A DNA stretch of 64,000 bases from the NCBI GenBank assembly GCA_022072165.1, contig JAJVIF010000002.1, forward strand, positions 62,001 through 126,000, read 5' to 3'. Source of the DNA: a bacterium (GTDB lineage: Bacteria; JAJVIF01). A program made the position numbers and the translations under genes. This document shows, piece by piece, positions 16,501 through 25,722 of the stretch (its first letter is position 1; the number at the start of each line of letters is the position of its first letter). The notes under the pieces are model-generated. The model was given only the letters and a program-made list of their open reading frames with translations, was not told the DNA's origin and searched no databases.

Positions 16501-18619
16501 CCAGCAGCGGGGAAGCGACCGGGAAGGTCCCGACCCCCAGTTGAGTAGCCAGAAAAGTGTACTGGTCTGTGAGTTCCACGATGACCTTGCTCAGGGGCGA
16601 ACCCTGGCCGTGGCCCGCCTTGAACTCTACGCGCAGCAGGACCGGCAGCCCGCTTGCGCTGTCCTGTTGCAGCAATGCGGCCATCTTGCGGGCGTGGAGC
16701 GGGTCCACCCGGCTGTCCTGGTCACCCGACATGAAGAGGACCGCGGGATAGTCCGTCCCGGGGACGGCGTTGTGATACGGGGAGTACGCCCGCAGGAAGG
16801 GGAAGTGCTCCGGATTTTCAGGGTCACCGTACTCGGGGATCCAGAGGCGTCCCAGCAGAAAGCGGTGGTAGCGCAGCATGTCGAGGAGCGGCACCGAGCA
16901 GATGACCGCGCGGCAGAGGTCCGGACGCTGCACCATGACCGCCCCAACCAGCAGGCCACCATTTGACCCACCGGCAATCGCGAGCTTCTCCGGTCGGGTA
17001 TACCCCTCGGCAAAGAGATACTCCGCGCAGGCGATGAAGTCGTCATAGACATTCTGCTTCCGCTCCAGGCGTCCTGCTTCATGCCACTCTTTCCCGAACT
17101 CCCCGCCACCGCGGAGGTTGGCGTAGACATAGATGCCGCCCGCCTCAATCCAGGGGAGCGCTCCCCGGCTGAAGTAGGGCGTGAGGCTGTTGTTGAAACC
17201 GCCGTAGCCGTACAGGATCGTAGGATTGCTGCCATCCCGGGGGCGATCTTTGAGGCTGACCACAAACATCGGGACCTGGGTCCCATCTTTCGAGGTCGCC
17301 CACTCCTGCGCGACCGCATAGCGATCCCAGTCCAGGGGGATCTCCAGTTGCGACAGCACGCTGACGTCGCCGGTTCGGGCGTTGATCTGGAGAATCGCGG
17401 GGGCATAGGTGAAGCTCGTGAAAGAGCAAATGAGGAGGGGCTCCGTGGGATGAGCGTGGAGCCCGGAGAGGGTTCCCAGTGTCGGCAATGCAATGGTGCG
17501 CTGCAGTGCGCCGTTCAGGTCGTAGATGTTGAGTTGGTGAAAGGCGTTCTCCAGCGTCTGGACCGCCAGGAGCCCATCCACGACCGCGAACGTTTCAATG
17601 ACCCCATCGCCTTCGGGAATGATCTCTTCGGCCACCAGGGGATCGGCCAGCAGTCCCTTAAGGATTCGGAATCGGGGGGCCCCGACATTGGAGAGCAGAA
17701 TCAAATGCTCTCCCACCACTTCGGCGGAGGTCCTGCCATCTTCTCCCACCACGAGAGGGGTCCAGGGAGCATCGACCGGTCCGGTGAGGGGGCGCATGTA
17801 GAGGTCATTGCGCGCCCAGTCGGTGCTCGCGAACCCGAAGATCGTGGAGTAATCGTGGGAGACCCCCACCGACACCCAGGTTTCCTTATCGAAGCTATCG
17901 CCGAACACCAGCGGGTCCTCAGCAGGGTCAGACCCCAGTGCATGAAAGTAGATGCGCCGCCAGAAGGATTCCTCTCCTTCAGGAACCGTCCCGGGTTCCG
18001 GGAGTCGGCTGTAGTAAAAGCCGCTGTTGTCCGGGAGCCAGGCAATGGAGCTGGCCCGGGTAAAGGGGATCACGTCGGGGAGCTTCTCCCCGGTGAGGGC
18101 ATTCCGGACATAGAGGGTCGAGCGCTCGCTCCCGCCCTCGCTGAGTCCATACGCCACCAGGACACCATCGCGGGAGGGCTGCATCCAGTCCATCGCTACT
18201 GTGCCATCCTCGCTGAGTGTGTTGAGGTCCAGGAAGACGGTTCCCCCGGTCGGTCCCTGGGCGAAAGTACCGGAGTAGACCACCGGCTGGTCCGCGCCGG
18301 CATCCCGACGCTTCCAGAAGAGGCGATCGCCTGCGATTTCGGCTTCAGTGGTGATGGGGTACTGCCACAGGGCCTCGTACTGCGCCTGCAGCGCTTCCCG
18401 TCCGGGGTGGGCATCGAGGGTCGCCCGGGTGTAGGCCCCTTGCGCCTCGACCCAGGCCTGGACCTCCGGGTTAGATCCATCTTCCAGCCAACGGTATGGG
18501 TCGGCGACCACCTGCCCGTGGAAGTCTTCGGTGACATCGTCTACCCGCGTCGGCGGATAGGATTCAGGCGTGAGCGCCATGACCATGAGCAGCAGGGACC
18601 CCAGGGCGAAAAGTGTCAT
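16481..18619 (-). CDS. prolyl oligopeptidase family protein (S9A)
   Basis: 712 residues. N-terminal signal-like segment (MTLFALGSLLLMVMALT), then the S9A start (DDVTEDFHGQVVADPYRWLED), a seven-bladed propeller and the alpha/beta hydrolase domain. The catalytic Ser is in GGSNGG, the Asp in GDQDSRVDPLHARK and the His in KAGHGQGSP, so the triad is complete. It cleaves Pro-containing peptides, here probably outside the cytoplasm. I chose ATG 18619, 11 bases after CTGGAG; a GTG at 18649 is possible. It is inserted between fliJ and the MotE-like gene, an unusual place, and has its own promoter. Confidence 0.93.
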   Translation of the reverse strand: MTLFALGSLLLMVMALTPESYPPTRVDDVTEDFHGQVVADPYRWLEDGSNPEVQAWVEAQGAYTRATLDAHPGREALQAQYEALWQYPITTEAEIAGDRLFWKRRDAGADQPVVYSGTFAQGPTGGTVFLDLNTLSEDGTVAMDWMQPSRDGVLVAYGLSEGGSERSTLYVRNALTGEKLPDVIPFTRASSIAWLPDNSGFYYSRLPEPGTVPEGEESFWRRIYFHALGSDPAEDPLVFGDSFDKETWVSVGVSHDYSTIFGFASTDWARNDLYMRPLTGPVDAPWTPLVVGEDGRTSAEVVGEHLILLSNVGAPRFRILKGLLADPLVAEEIIPEGDGVIETFAVVDGLLAVQTLENAFHQLNIYDLNGALQRTIALPTLGTLSGLHAHPTEPLLICSFTSFTYAPAILQINARTGDVSVLSQLEIPLDWDRYAVAQEWATSKDGTQVPMFVVSLKDRPRDGSNPTILYGYGGFNNSLTPYFSRGALPWIEAGGIYVYANLRGGGEFGKEWHEAGRLERKQNVYDDFIACAEYLFAEGYTRPEKLAIAGGSNGGLLVGAVMVQRPDLCRAVICSVPLLDMLRYHRFLLGRLWIPEYGDPENPEHFPFLRAYSPYHNAVPGTDYPAVLFMSGDQDSRVDPLHARKMAALLQQDSASGLPVLLRVEFKAGHGQGSPLSKVIVELTDQYTFLATQLGVGTFPVASPLLVQDATE

Positions 18620-18678
18620 ACGACGAGCGACTCCAGAGCTGTGATGCACCGGTAATCCGGCAGGACGACAGCGGAGCC

Positions 18679-18684
18679 ATTGTA
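18679..18684 (-). promoter_or_regulatory. -10 element TACAAT for the prolyl oligopeptidase gene
   Basis: TACAAT on the minus strand 59 bases upstream of ATG 18619, in the gap after fliJ. The peptidase can therefore be expressed apart from the flagellar genes. Confidence 0.55.
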
Positions 18685-18727
18685 CGGGTCCGGAAGCTGT
18701 GTGAGTCAGCCAGCAGAGATCTGTCAG

Positions 18728-19189
18728 CTAGAACTGTCGGCGTCCATAACGAAGAATCGTCAGTTCATCGAGTTGCTGCTGTTCCAGGGTCCGGACTGCC
18801 CCCTGCCATTGCTGCCGAGCCGTCCCGGTCGCCCGGGACATGATCTGCTCTTCCTGTCGCGCTGCCAGCCAGTGCTGATGCTGCCGGGCAGCGATCGCGC
18901 GGGCTGCCTGCAGCTGACGCTCTGCTCCCTCTACGGCGCGACGCGCATCTGCCACCATCAGCTGCAGCAGCGGGAGTCGGCGGACATTGACCTCCCCCTG
19001 GAGCTTGTGATTTCCATCGGCCAGGATTTCGCGATAGGCCTGCTGACAGAGGAGGAGCCGGTCTTCCGCTGTCCGCTCCTCCGCCAGCGCCTGCTGGTAC
19101 TGCACCCGCGCCAGGCGGGTCTCCCCGCTCCGGAGGCGCTCGAGTCGCTCCAGCCGATCCAGTCGCAGACGGGGGTCGGGGGCTGGCAT
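18728..19189 (-). CDS. fliJ: FliJ, flagellar export chaperone/ATPase stalk
   Basis: 153 residues, almost wholly alpha-helical coiled coil with repeated LERLERLRSGETRLARVQYQQAL-type heptads, the length expected of FliJ. FliJ acts like the gamma subunit of the FliI ring and escorts chaperones. It begins 3 bases after fliI, the conserved position. Identification rests on context plus coiled-coil character, since FliJ is poorly conserved. Confidence 0.85.
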   Translation of the reverse strand: MPAPDPRLRLDRLERLERLRSGETRLARVQYQQALAEERTAEDRLLLCQQAYREILADGNHKLQGEVNVRRLPLLQLMVADARRAVEGAERQLQAARAIAARQHQHWLAARQEEQIMSRATGTARQQWQGAVRTLEQQQLDELTILRYGRRQF

Positions 19190-19192
19190 GGG

Positions 19193-20545
19193 TTAGGCCC
19201 GGACTCCCGGGAACAGCGTCGCCAGGGCTGCCTGCGTAGCGGCCAGGGGGGCACCCTCGTCTACCGGCTGCTTCAGGAATGTCATTAGCGATGGCACCTG
19301 CCGTAATAGGGCATCTGTCTCGGCATTCGTGCCGGGCTTGTAGGCCCCGATTTGCACCAGGTCTTTCACCTCATTCCAGGCGGAGAGCTGCGACCGGAGG
19401 GCTCCGGCTTGTTCCCGCTGGGCAGGAGGCACGACCTGCGTGAAGCAGCGCGAGAGACTCTCCAGGACATCGATGGCAGGGTAATGGCCGGCACTCGCCA
19501 GTTGTCGCGACAACACGATGTGGCCTTCGAGGATGGAGCGGGCGAGATCGGCGACCGGCTCGTTGAAGTCGTCGCCTTCCACCAGGACGGTGTAGATCCC
19601 GGTGATCGCCCCTTTGGCTGTGGGTCCCGCCTGCTCGAGCAACTGCGGCAGGAGGGCAAAAACACTCGGGGGATAGCCACGACTGGTGGGGGGCTCCCCC
19701 ACCGCCAGACCGAGCTCCCGCTGTGCATGGGCGACCCGGGTGAGGGAGTCCATCATCAGCAACACCTGCTGCCCATCCTCGCGGAACTGTGATGCGATAG
19801 CCGTGGCAAGTTGCGCGGCTTTCAGGCGACGCAGCGGCGACTCATCACTGGTTACCACGACCACCACAGAGCGCGCGAGTCCGGTGGGTCCAAGGTCGTT
19901 CTCAATGAACTCCCGCACTTCCTTCCCCCGCTCGCCGATCAGGGCGATGACATTGACATCAGCGGCCGTGTTACGGGCGATCATCCCCAGGGTGACCGAC
20001 TTTCCGACTCCCGAGCCGGCGAAGATGCCAATTTTTTGCCCCCGTCCGATGGTGAGGCAGCTGTCAATCGCCCGGACCCCGGTCGCCAGGGGGGTCTCGA
20101 TGCGGGCACGTTGCACCGGATTCAGGGTGCTGGTGTTCGCGGTCTGCCAGACCACATCCTGCAGAGGCCCCTGGTCATCGAGGGGCTGGCCGAAGGCATC
20201 GATGATGCGGCCCAGGAGGCCTGCCCCGGTGGGGATCTGCCGGGCTGTCGGATGCGCCTCGACCGGGAGGCCGGGTGCCAGACCTTCCACGGAGTCATAG
20301 GGCATCAGCAACAGGGTCCGTCCCCGGAAACCGATGACTTCCATTTCCCAACGGCGATCCTGATGCCGGGCAACGACGCGACTCCCGAGGGGCAGCGGCA
20401 GGCCGCTCGCTTCAGCGATGGTCCCCACCACCTGCGCGATGCGTCCGCGAGCCACGACCGGCTCACACCCCTCCACCTGCGCCTTTGCGCGGGTGAAGAA
20501 GGGTGCGAGGGGGGGCGGAGTGGTCATGGTGTGCGGGGTGTCCAT
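19193..20545 (-). CDS. fliI: FliI, flagellar export ATPase
   Basis: 450 residues. Walker A GIFAGSGVGKSVTLGM (about 175-190), IALIGERGKEVREFIE, Walker B LLMMDSLTRVA and the EPPTSRGYPPSVFA signature are all present, as is the ADLARSILEGHIVLSR block. FliI energises export-substrate unfolding with FliH and FliJ. The alternative ATG at codon 7 (MTTPPPL) is possible. It lies 18 bases after fliH and 3 before fliJ. Confidence 0.97.
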   Translation of the reverse strand: MDTPHTMTTPPPLAPFFTRAKAQVEGCEPVVARGRIAQVVGTIAEASGLPLPLGSRVVARHQDRRWEMEVIGFRGRTLLLMPYDSVEGLAPGLPVEAHPTARQIPTGAGLLGRIIDAFGQPLDDQGPLQDVVWQTANTSTLNPVQRARIETPLATGVRAIDSCLTIGRGQKIGIFAGSGVGKSVTLGMIARNTAADVNVIALIGERGKEVREFIENDLGPTGLARSVVVVVTSDESPLRRLKAAQLATAIASQFREDGQQVLLMMDSLTRVAHAQRELGLAVGEPPTSRGYPPSVFALLPQLLEQAGPTAKGAITGIYTVLVEGDDFNEPVADLARSILEGHIVLSRQLASAGHYPAIDVLESLSRCFTQVVPPAQREQAGALRSQLSAWNEVKDLVQIGAYKPGTNAETDALLRQVPSLMTFLKQPVDEGAPLAATQAALATLFPGVRA

Positions 20546-20563
20546 GTCGGCTGGTCTTGAAAG

Positions 20564-21334
20564 CTAAGGAGCAGTGGCAGCGGACCGCTTGCCTGACTGG
20601 CAGAGGGCGAGCAGCAGCTCCGCCTTGAGGCGGACAAGCTGGCTGTGCAGGGAGGCATCGAGATCGCCCCCCTCGAAGGTGACTTTTAGACTGCCTACAG
20701 GAAGGGAGGGGTCCGCGACCCAGGCGATGGTCCCTCCTGCCATGCCGCCGGCGAGAGACGCACTCTGCTCCTGCAACCAGGGGAGGTCATCAGGATGGAC
20801 CCGGAGGCCGAGGGTGGGAACCGGCATGAGGGGTTCGAGAAGCTCAGTCAGCATTGCCATAAGCAGCGCTGGATCCCGGGCGACATCCGCCCGCAGGATC
20901 CGGTCGGCCATGACGGTCGCCAGTTCCAGTCCTGCGGTCTCGAACTCCTGGAGGAGTCGGCTGCGGAGGGCGGCGAGTTCGACGTGTATTTTCGTCAGCT
21001 CGCAGAGCTGCTGGCCACAGGCCTGCTCGATTTCCTGGCGGGCTGCAGCGAGACCTTCCTGATAGCCGGACTGCCGCGCCGACTCGCGCAGCTGAGCAGC
21101 ATCCCGTTCCGCCGCTGCGCGGATATTCGCGGCCTGGGCTTCGGCCTCCTCCCGGAGCTGCTCGGCATGGCGTCGCAGATCCATGAGGGGATCGGCGGCA
21201 GCCTGCTGCACACCGGAAGCGAGGGCGCGTGACAACGTGCCCGACCGGTGGCTCTCCGCCGGTACGACAATCACCGCCGCGTCCTGCGTCGGCTCCAGTA
21301 CCTGGATGACCTCGGCGCGGATGAGGTGTCCCAT
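20564..21334 (-). CDS. fliH: FliH, export ATPase regulator
   Basis: 256 residues. A helical central region rich in Ala/Glu/Gln (about 50-110, AEQLREEAEAQAANIRAAAER) is followed by the FliH/V-ATPase E-like C-terminal domain (LATVMADRILRADVARDPALL, then LRVHPDDL, WVADPSLPVGSLKVTFEGGDLDASL). FliH is the FliI stator. It follows fliG by 180 bases containing two hairpins and a possible new promoter, then fliI. Confidence 0.92.
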   Translation of the reverse strand: MGHLIRAEVIQVLEPTQDAAVIVVPAESHRSGTLSRALASGVQQAAADPLMDLRRHAEQLREEAEAQAANIRAAAERDAAQLRESARQSGYQEGLAAARQEIEQACGQQLCELTKIHVELAALRSRLLQEFETAGLELATVMADRILRADVARDPALLMAMLTELLEPLMPVPTLGLRVHPDDLPWLQEQSASLAGGMAGGTIAWVADPSLPVGSLKVTFEGGDLDASLHSQLVRLKAELLLALCQSGKRSAATAP

Positions 21335-21430
21335 GCTCGGTCCTGTCAGCGCTCCGACGCCCCCAAAGCGGCGTCGTTGCGCGGGGAGACTGCTGCCATC
21401 CGCTGGCTCCGACCGGGGCCGGAGTCATCG

Positions 21431-21436
21431 AATGTA
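21431..21436 (-). promoter_or_regulatory. candidate -10 TACATT upstream of fliH
   Basis: TACATT on the minus strand about 97 bases before fliH and just after the paired hairpins following fliG. The -35 is weak. Confidence 0.35.
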
Positions 21437-21461
21437 AAGTCCACCCGCTTCCCCTTGTGTT

Positions 21462-21507
21462 GACCCGGCGCTTTCCGGGTCCGCCGCTGACCTGGCAAGT
21501 CAGCGGC
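21462..21507 (-). terminator. two tandem hairpins after fliG
   Basis: GCCGCTGAC / GTCAGCGGC (21483-21507, 7-base loop) starts 8 bases past the fliG stop and is followed at once by GACCCGG / CCGGGTC (21462-21481, 6-base loop). No T tract follows, so they may attenuate or stabilise mRNA rather than fully terminate. Confidence 0.55.
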
Positions 21508-21514
21508 ATCGCTG

Positions 21515-22510
21515 CTAGATGAGTTTGTCCCCTTCGCCCCGTCCCATGATGATGTCGCCGGACTCCTCCAGCGCCCGAATGATGGCGACAATCTGCTGCT
21601 GCGCTCCCTCGACATCCTTCACGCGCACCGGGCCGGAGAACTCCATGTCCTCTTTGAGCATGGCAGCTGCCCGTTTCGACATGTTGCGGTAGATCTTGCC
21701 GGAGACGTCCTCGTTGACTCCTCGCAGCGCGAGGCCGAGGAGCTTGGAGTCGACTTCCCGCAGGATCTGCTGAATCGACCGGTCATCCAGCTGCACGATG
21801 TCCTCGAAGATGAACATCCGGTTTTTGATCTCGGCAGCCAGTTGCGGGTCATCCTGCTCGAGAATCTCGAGGATGGAACGCTCAGTGGTCCGGTCAACCA
21901 AATTCAGGATGTTCACCAGCGCATCGAGCCCTCCCGCAGAGGTGAAGACCTGACTGATGATGCCGGAGAGATTCTTTTCGAGGACCCGCTCGACCTCCCG
22001 AATGACTTCGGGGGAGGTCCGCTCCATGAGAGCCATGCGTCGAGCGACATCGGCCTGCATCTCCGGCGGGAGCTTCGAGAGGAGTTCACCGGATTGCGTG
22101 GGATGCAGATACGCGAGGATCAGCGCAATGGTCTGCGGATGCTCATTGTGGAGAAAATTGATGAGATTCGAGGCATCGGTGCGCCGGATAAAGTCAAACG
22201 GCGTCACCTGGAGGAAGTTGGAGAGCCGCTGAATGATCTCGCTGGCGCGATCGTCGCCAAACGCCTCGGACAGAATGCCCCGGGCGAACTCCACATCCCC
22301 GGAGGAGATGAACTGTGAAGCCATGCCAGCATGCCAGAAGTCTGCCAGGACTTCGTCGGCGACATCGGGACTCACCGGTCCGAGGTTGGCGATTTCCATC
22401 GTCAAGTCCTCGATCTCGGCTTCCGATAAGTGGGGATAGATGGCAGACGCCACTTCGCGTCCCACGAAGAGGAGGAAGATGGCGGCCTTGGTCCGTCCAC
22501 GTAATGGCAT
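21515..22510 (-). CDS. fliG: FliG, flagellar motor switch protein
   Basis: 331 residues, normal length. N-terminal RGRTKAAIFLLFVGREVASAIYPHLSEAEIEDL, the middle-domain EHPQTIALILAYL (the EHPQ motif that binds FliM) and a C-terminal torque helix region (FEDIVQLDDRSIQQILREVDSKLLGLALRG with charged residues for MotA contact, then KIYRNMSKRAAAMLKEDMEF). All three FliG domains are present. It has its own upstream CATAAT promoter, after the SixA-like gene. Confidence 0.97.
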   Translation of the reverse strand: MPLRGRTKAAIFLLFVGREVASAIYPHLSEAEIEDLTMEIANLGPVSPDVADEVLADFWHAGMASQFISSGDVEFARGILSEAFGDDRASEIIQRLSNFLQVTPFDFIRRTDASNLINFLHNEHPQTIALILAYLHPTQSGELLSKLPPEMQADVARRMALMERTSPEVIREVERVLEKNLSGIISQVFTSAGGLDALVNILNLVDRTTERSILEILEQDDPQLAAEIKNRMFIFEDIVQLDDRSIQQILREVDSKLLGLALRGVNEDVSGKIYRNMSKRAAAMLKEDMEFSGPVRVKDVEGAQQQIVAIIRALEESGDIIMGRGEGDKLI

Positions 22511-22582
22511 TGCCGCGCCTCCTCCCTTCTGGCGGGTGGCCCTCCTGGCCGCGGCGACTGGTACTGTTATTCACCCTGGACT

Positions 22583-22597
22583 GCCGGACGCTCCGGC
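22583..22597 (-). repeat. small hairpin in the fliG leader
   Basis: GCCGG / CCGGC with a 5-base loop, between the -10 element at 22606 and fliG. Too short to call a terminator. Confidence 0.35.
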
Positions 22598-22605
22598 TGG
22601 CGGCG

Positions 22606-22611
22606 ATTATG
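22606..22611 (-). promoter_or_regulatory. -10 element CATAAT upstream of fliG
   Basis: CATAAT on the minus strand 95 bases before fliG in the 162-base gap after the SixA-like gene. The same CATAAT form precedes frr and pilT. Confidence 0.45.
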
Positions 22612-22672
22612 ACGCATTCTCCCCAGCCATGCACCCGTTCTCCACGAATCAGACTAACTTTGCGTGGGCATG

Positions 22673-23182
22673 CTAGTGCGTCGACGAGTGGGTTCGCTGC
22701 CAGCGGGGCGGGATGAGCCCCAGCAGCGAGGCGTGACCCGGCAAAATCGGTGTGGAAAGATCCAGCAAGGCCAGGGTCCCCTTCTTCATCCGGACGCCTT
22801 GAGTGCCTGATCGCAGTCCCAGCAGCCAATGAATAAACCAGCTGAGATCCGGTTCATGCCCTACCAGTGCAATCGAGGCGACATCAGTCATGCGAATGGC
22901 ATCGAGCAGTCCATCCGGCGTGTAGTCCATGCCCAGGAGGTCACAGACTTCTGGTGACTGGGGGGCTTCAGTCCCTTCGATGATCGCTTCGGCGGTCTGC
23001 CAGGCCCGGACCAGGGGACTGCTCCAGAGGCGATCTGGCTGAAGGTCATGGTGTCTCAACAAGCGTCCAAGCTGTCGGGACTCCTGATGTCCCTGTGGCA
23101 GGAGGGGGCGTTGCCCATCATCAGGCCAGCGGTCCGGGTCGCGCTCCTCGGCTTTGCCATGACGAATGACGAGGAGTCGCAT
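22673..23182 (-). CDS. SixA-like phosphohistidine phosphatase
   Basis: 169 residues, histidine phosphatase superfamily. The N-terminal RHG motif (LLVIRHGKAEERDPD) carries the catalytic His 8; WSSPLVRAWQTAEAI and the late GHEPDLSWFIHWLLG hold the second Arg and His of the family. SixA removes phosphate from phosphohistidine in phosphotransfer proteins. It starts 3 bases after fliF, so it is cotranscribed between fliF and fliG. Its relation to the flagellum is unknown; a CheA-type Hpt domain is a possible substrate. Confidence 0.85.
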   Translation of the reverse strand: MRLLVIRHGKAEERDPDRWPDDGQRPLLPQGHQESRQLGRLLRHHDLQPDRLWSSPLVRAWQTAEAIIEGTEAPQSPEVCDLLGMDYTPDGLLDAIRMTDVASIALVGHEPDLSWFIHWLLGLRSGTQGVRMKKGTLALLDLSTPILPGHASLLGLIPPRWQRTHSSTH

Positions 23183-23185
23183 CCC

Positions 23186-24781
23186 CTATTCCCGGAGCCA
23201 GGCGCGGATCACCCGGGCGGCCTCATCGGGGTGGCTCTTGGCGATTTCCAGTATCTCATCGCGGATTTTCTGTTTCGCCGCTTCTTCGGGTGAGAGCTGG
23301 GGACGCTCGATGTCGATGCTGGCTCCTCCGGCACCGCTGCCGGCCAGCACGGCATTCCCCCGAACGCGGGTGCCACTCATGCCTGCACCAGGCTGGAGGA
23401 CTTTGACGATCTGCATCGTGCCCCAGGCAAAGAGGGCCAGCGCCAGGAGCCAGCCACCAGCCTGCAGGGCCGTGTCCATTGTCTGCTGCTGTTTAGCAGC
23501 TGCGAATTCTGCCTGCATCGCCTCTTCAGCTTCAGTATTGAAGGGGAGAGCCAGGACTTCGATGGCATCGCCGCGTGTTTCGTCGTAGCCCACAGCCGCC
23601 TTGACGAGATTGCTGATTTGCATGGCGCGGGAAGAGTCGAGCTCGTCGGGCTGATCAATGAGCACCGAGACCGATAGTCGCTTGACGGTCCCGGGGGCTT
23701 TGTCGAGGAGTTCCTGGATCCGGTTCACTTCGTAGTTGATGGTCGATGACGACTTCCGGGTCCGGCTATTGCCGCCTGTGCTGTCTGGCGTGGGATAGGA
23801 GGGGATGTTGGAGACTGTCCCCGCCAGCCCTTCATCGGAGGCGGGCGCATTCTGGGAGGACTCTTCGACCATCTCCTCGCTGCGCGGGATCCCCTTCCCG
23901 GTGGTTTCATCAGGAATAAATGTTTCTTTGGTGCTGGAGACCCGGTCGAGATCCAGGTCGGCGCTGACACTGACCCGGACATTCCCTTTGCCGTGCGATG
24001 CTTCCAGCATCAGCAGCACCTTTTCGGCGACCCGCTCTTCGAACTGCGCCACGACCGAACGCCCTTCGGAATCGTGCATCAGTGTGGGCTGGGCATGGGG
24101 ACCGGCCAGCATGGTCGCACGCTGGTCCACGATGACCACATTGCGCGGATCGAGTCCGGGGACCGACGCTGCCACCAGATTGGCGATGGTCGAGGCTTCG
24201 CCGCTACTGAGGGACCGTACGCCCCCCCGGAGGGTCAGGGCCACGGACGCGCCGGGCTCTTCGCGGTCACTGAGGAAGGGGGAGTCGTTGGGGAGGGTCA
24301 GCATGACCCGGGCGTCCTTCACGACCTCCAGGCTCATGAGGGTCCGGGCGAGTTCCCCTTCCCGGGCCCGTTGCAGGTTGATGCGCTGGGAAAAGTCGGA
24401 CAGGCTAAAGGGATTCGGATTGTCGAGGATTTCGTAGCCCCGGGGACCGCTGGGCAGGACTCCTTCGCCAGCAACGGCGATGCGGGCGGCATCGCGCTGA
24501 CGTGACGGTACCAGGACGGCAGAGCCTGCCTCGTTCAGCCGGTACGGGATCGATCGCTGATCGAGGACCTTCGCGATACTTGCAGCATCTTCCTGCGTCA
24601 GCCCCGAGTACATCGTGCGGTACTCCGGCTGATTGAGGCGCACACCTAAAAAGATCATCAACGACAACGCCACGGCCCCCAGCAGGCCATAGGCCAGCCG
24701 GTTGTTCGGAGCCTGGCTTTCCCACCAGCCTCCCATGCCCGACATCCCTGCCGGATATTGCGGCGCAACACTCGCTTCCAT
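23186..24781 (-). CDS. fliF: FliF, flagellar MS-ring protein
   Basis: 531 residues. N-terminal transmembrane helix (LAYGLLGAVALSLMIFLGV), YscJ/FliF domain with LARTLMSLEVVKDARVMLTLP and RGGVRSLSSGEASTIANLVAASVPGLDPRNVVIVD, a second TM (GGWLLALALFAWGTMQIV, about 437-454) and a C-terminal cytoplasmic FliG-binding tail (ARVIRAWLRE). It forms the base ring around the export gate. The gene lies 103 bases after fliE, with a TATAAT promoter between them. Confidence 0.97.
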   Translation of the reverse strand: MEASVAPQYPAGMSGMGGWWESQAPNNRLAYGLLGAVALSLMIFLGVRLNQPEYRTMYSGLTQEDAASIAKVLDQRSIPYRLNEAGSAVLVPSRQRDAARIAVAGEGVLPSGPRGYEILDNPNPFSLSDFSQRINLQRAREGELARTLMSLEVVKDARVMLTLPNDSPFLSDREEPGASVALTLRGGVRSLSSGEASTIANLVAASVPGLDPRNVVIVDQRATMLAGPHAQPTLMHDSEGRSVVAQFEERVAEKVLLMLEASHGKGNVRVSVSADLDLDRVSSTKETFIPDETTGKGIPRSEEMVEESSQNAPASDEGLAGTVSNIPSYPTPDSTGGNSRTRKSSSTINYEVNRIQELLDKAPGTVKRLSVSVLIDQPDELDSSRAMQISNLVKAAVGYDETRGDAIEVLALPFNTEAEEAMQAEFAAAKQQQTMDTALQAGGWLLALALFAWGTMQIVKVLQPGAGMSGTRVRGNAVLAGSGAGGASIDIERPQLSPEEAAKQKIRDEILEIAKSHPDEAARVIRAWLRE

Positions 24782-24834
24782 GCGTGGCGTGTCCTCAGGA
24801 GCCCCCCATCCATAGGGAGGTCTCCGAAGTCGCC

Positions 24835-24840
24835 ATTATA
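24835..24840 (-). promoter_or_regulatory. -10 element TATAAT for fliF
   Basis: Perfect TATAAT on the minus strand 53 bases before fliF, in the gap after fliE. The -35 is weak. Confidence 0.5.
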
Positions 24841-24884
24841 GGAAGCCTGGGCAGGCTGTGAGGGACCTGTGAATGAGATGTGGA

Positions 24885-25190
24885 TTAAACAGGCATCCGC
24901 AGGAGGGTTTCGTACGCCTCCAGGACCTTGTTCCGCACCTCGATGAGCAGATTCATCGCGAGGCTGCTCTCCTCAAGGGCGATGGCGACCTGGGAGATAT
25001 CCACCGGCCCCCCGGCGAGAAACTCCTGTGTCAATGCCCGGGAGTCCGCCTGCGCGGAAGTGAGCTGCGACATGTAGCCGCTGAGGATGTCGCCGAAGCT
25101 CTTCGTCAATGCCCCAGTCGGTCCCGGACCTCCCACCTGGGTAGTCTGGGCTGATGCAGCAGCGGCGGGTCCGATGAGGGGATCGATCAT
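24885..25190 (-). CDS. fliE: FliE, hook-basal body junction protein
   Basis: 101 residues, normal length. The conserved C-terminal half reads VDISQVAIALEESSLAMNLLIEVRNKVLEAYETLLRMPV, matching FliE, which connects the MS ring to the rod. It follows flgC by 79 bases in the standard flgB-flgC-fliE-fliF order. Confidence 0.95.
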   Translation of the reverse strand: MIDPLIGPAAAASAQTTQVGGPGPTGALTKSFGDILSGYMSQLTSAQADSRALTQEFLAGGPVDISQVAIALEESSLAMNLLIEVRNKVLEAYETLLRMPV

Positions 25191-25269
25191 GGGCTGGTCG
25201 GTATCTTAACGCTCCCACGCTCCGGTCTGACAGCACGAGCTGCCCCTGGGCTGCCAGCCGACGGCAGCG

Positions 25270-25701
25270 CTACTGGAGGATGTTCAGCGCGCGCAGGAAG
25301 AGTTCCTTGCCGCTGTCGAGGGCGGTCAGGTTCGCTTCGTAGGCGCGACTCGCCGCCATCATGTCGACCATTTCGTTGATCGGGTTCACGTTGGGATAGA
25401 GCACATAGCCCTGTGGGTCCGCATCCGGATGCGAGGGGTCAAAGACCTGTCGTCCGGGAGTGGTGTCGAGATGGATCCCCTTCACCCGGACCCCGGCGAG
25501 TCCGGCGAGGGGGCCGCCCCCCCTTGCCCCCGCGCCCTCCGCGGTCCGGCTCTGAAACAGCGCCAGTTGTCGCTGAAAGGGCGTTTCGCCTGCCGGACGG
25601 GTTGTGTTGGCATTCGCCAGGTTGGAGGCGATCAGGTCGAGGCGCATCCGCTCGGCGGTCAGCCCCGACCCACTGATGGCAAAGGTTTCGAAGAGTCCCA
25701 T
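25270..25701 (-). CDS. flgC: FlgC, proximal rod protein
   Basis: 143 residues. N-terminal LFETFAISGSGLTAERMRLDLIASNLANANTT and C-terminal YPNVNPINEMVDMMAASRAYEANLTALDSGKELFLRALNI are both hallmark FlgC segments. It builds the proximal rod with FlgB and FlgF. It begins 21 bases after flgB. Confidence 0.97.
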   Translation of the reverse strand: MGLFETFAISGSGLTAERMRLDLIASNLANANTTRPAGETPFQRQLALFQSRTAEGAGARGGGPLAGLAGVRVKGIHLDTTPGRQVFDPSHPDADPQGYVLYPNVNPINEMVDMMAASRAYEANLTALDSGKELFLRALNILQ

Positions 25702-25722
25702 GACTGTGCGTCCCTCTGAGCG

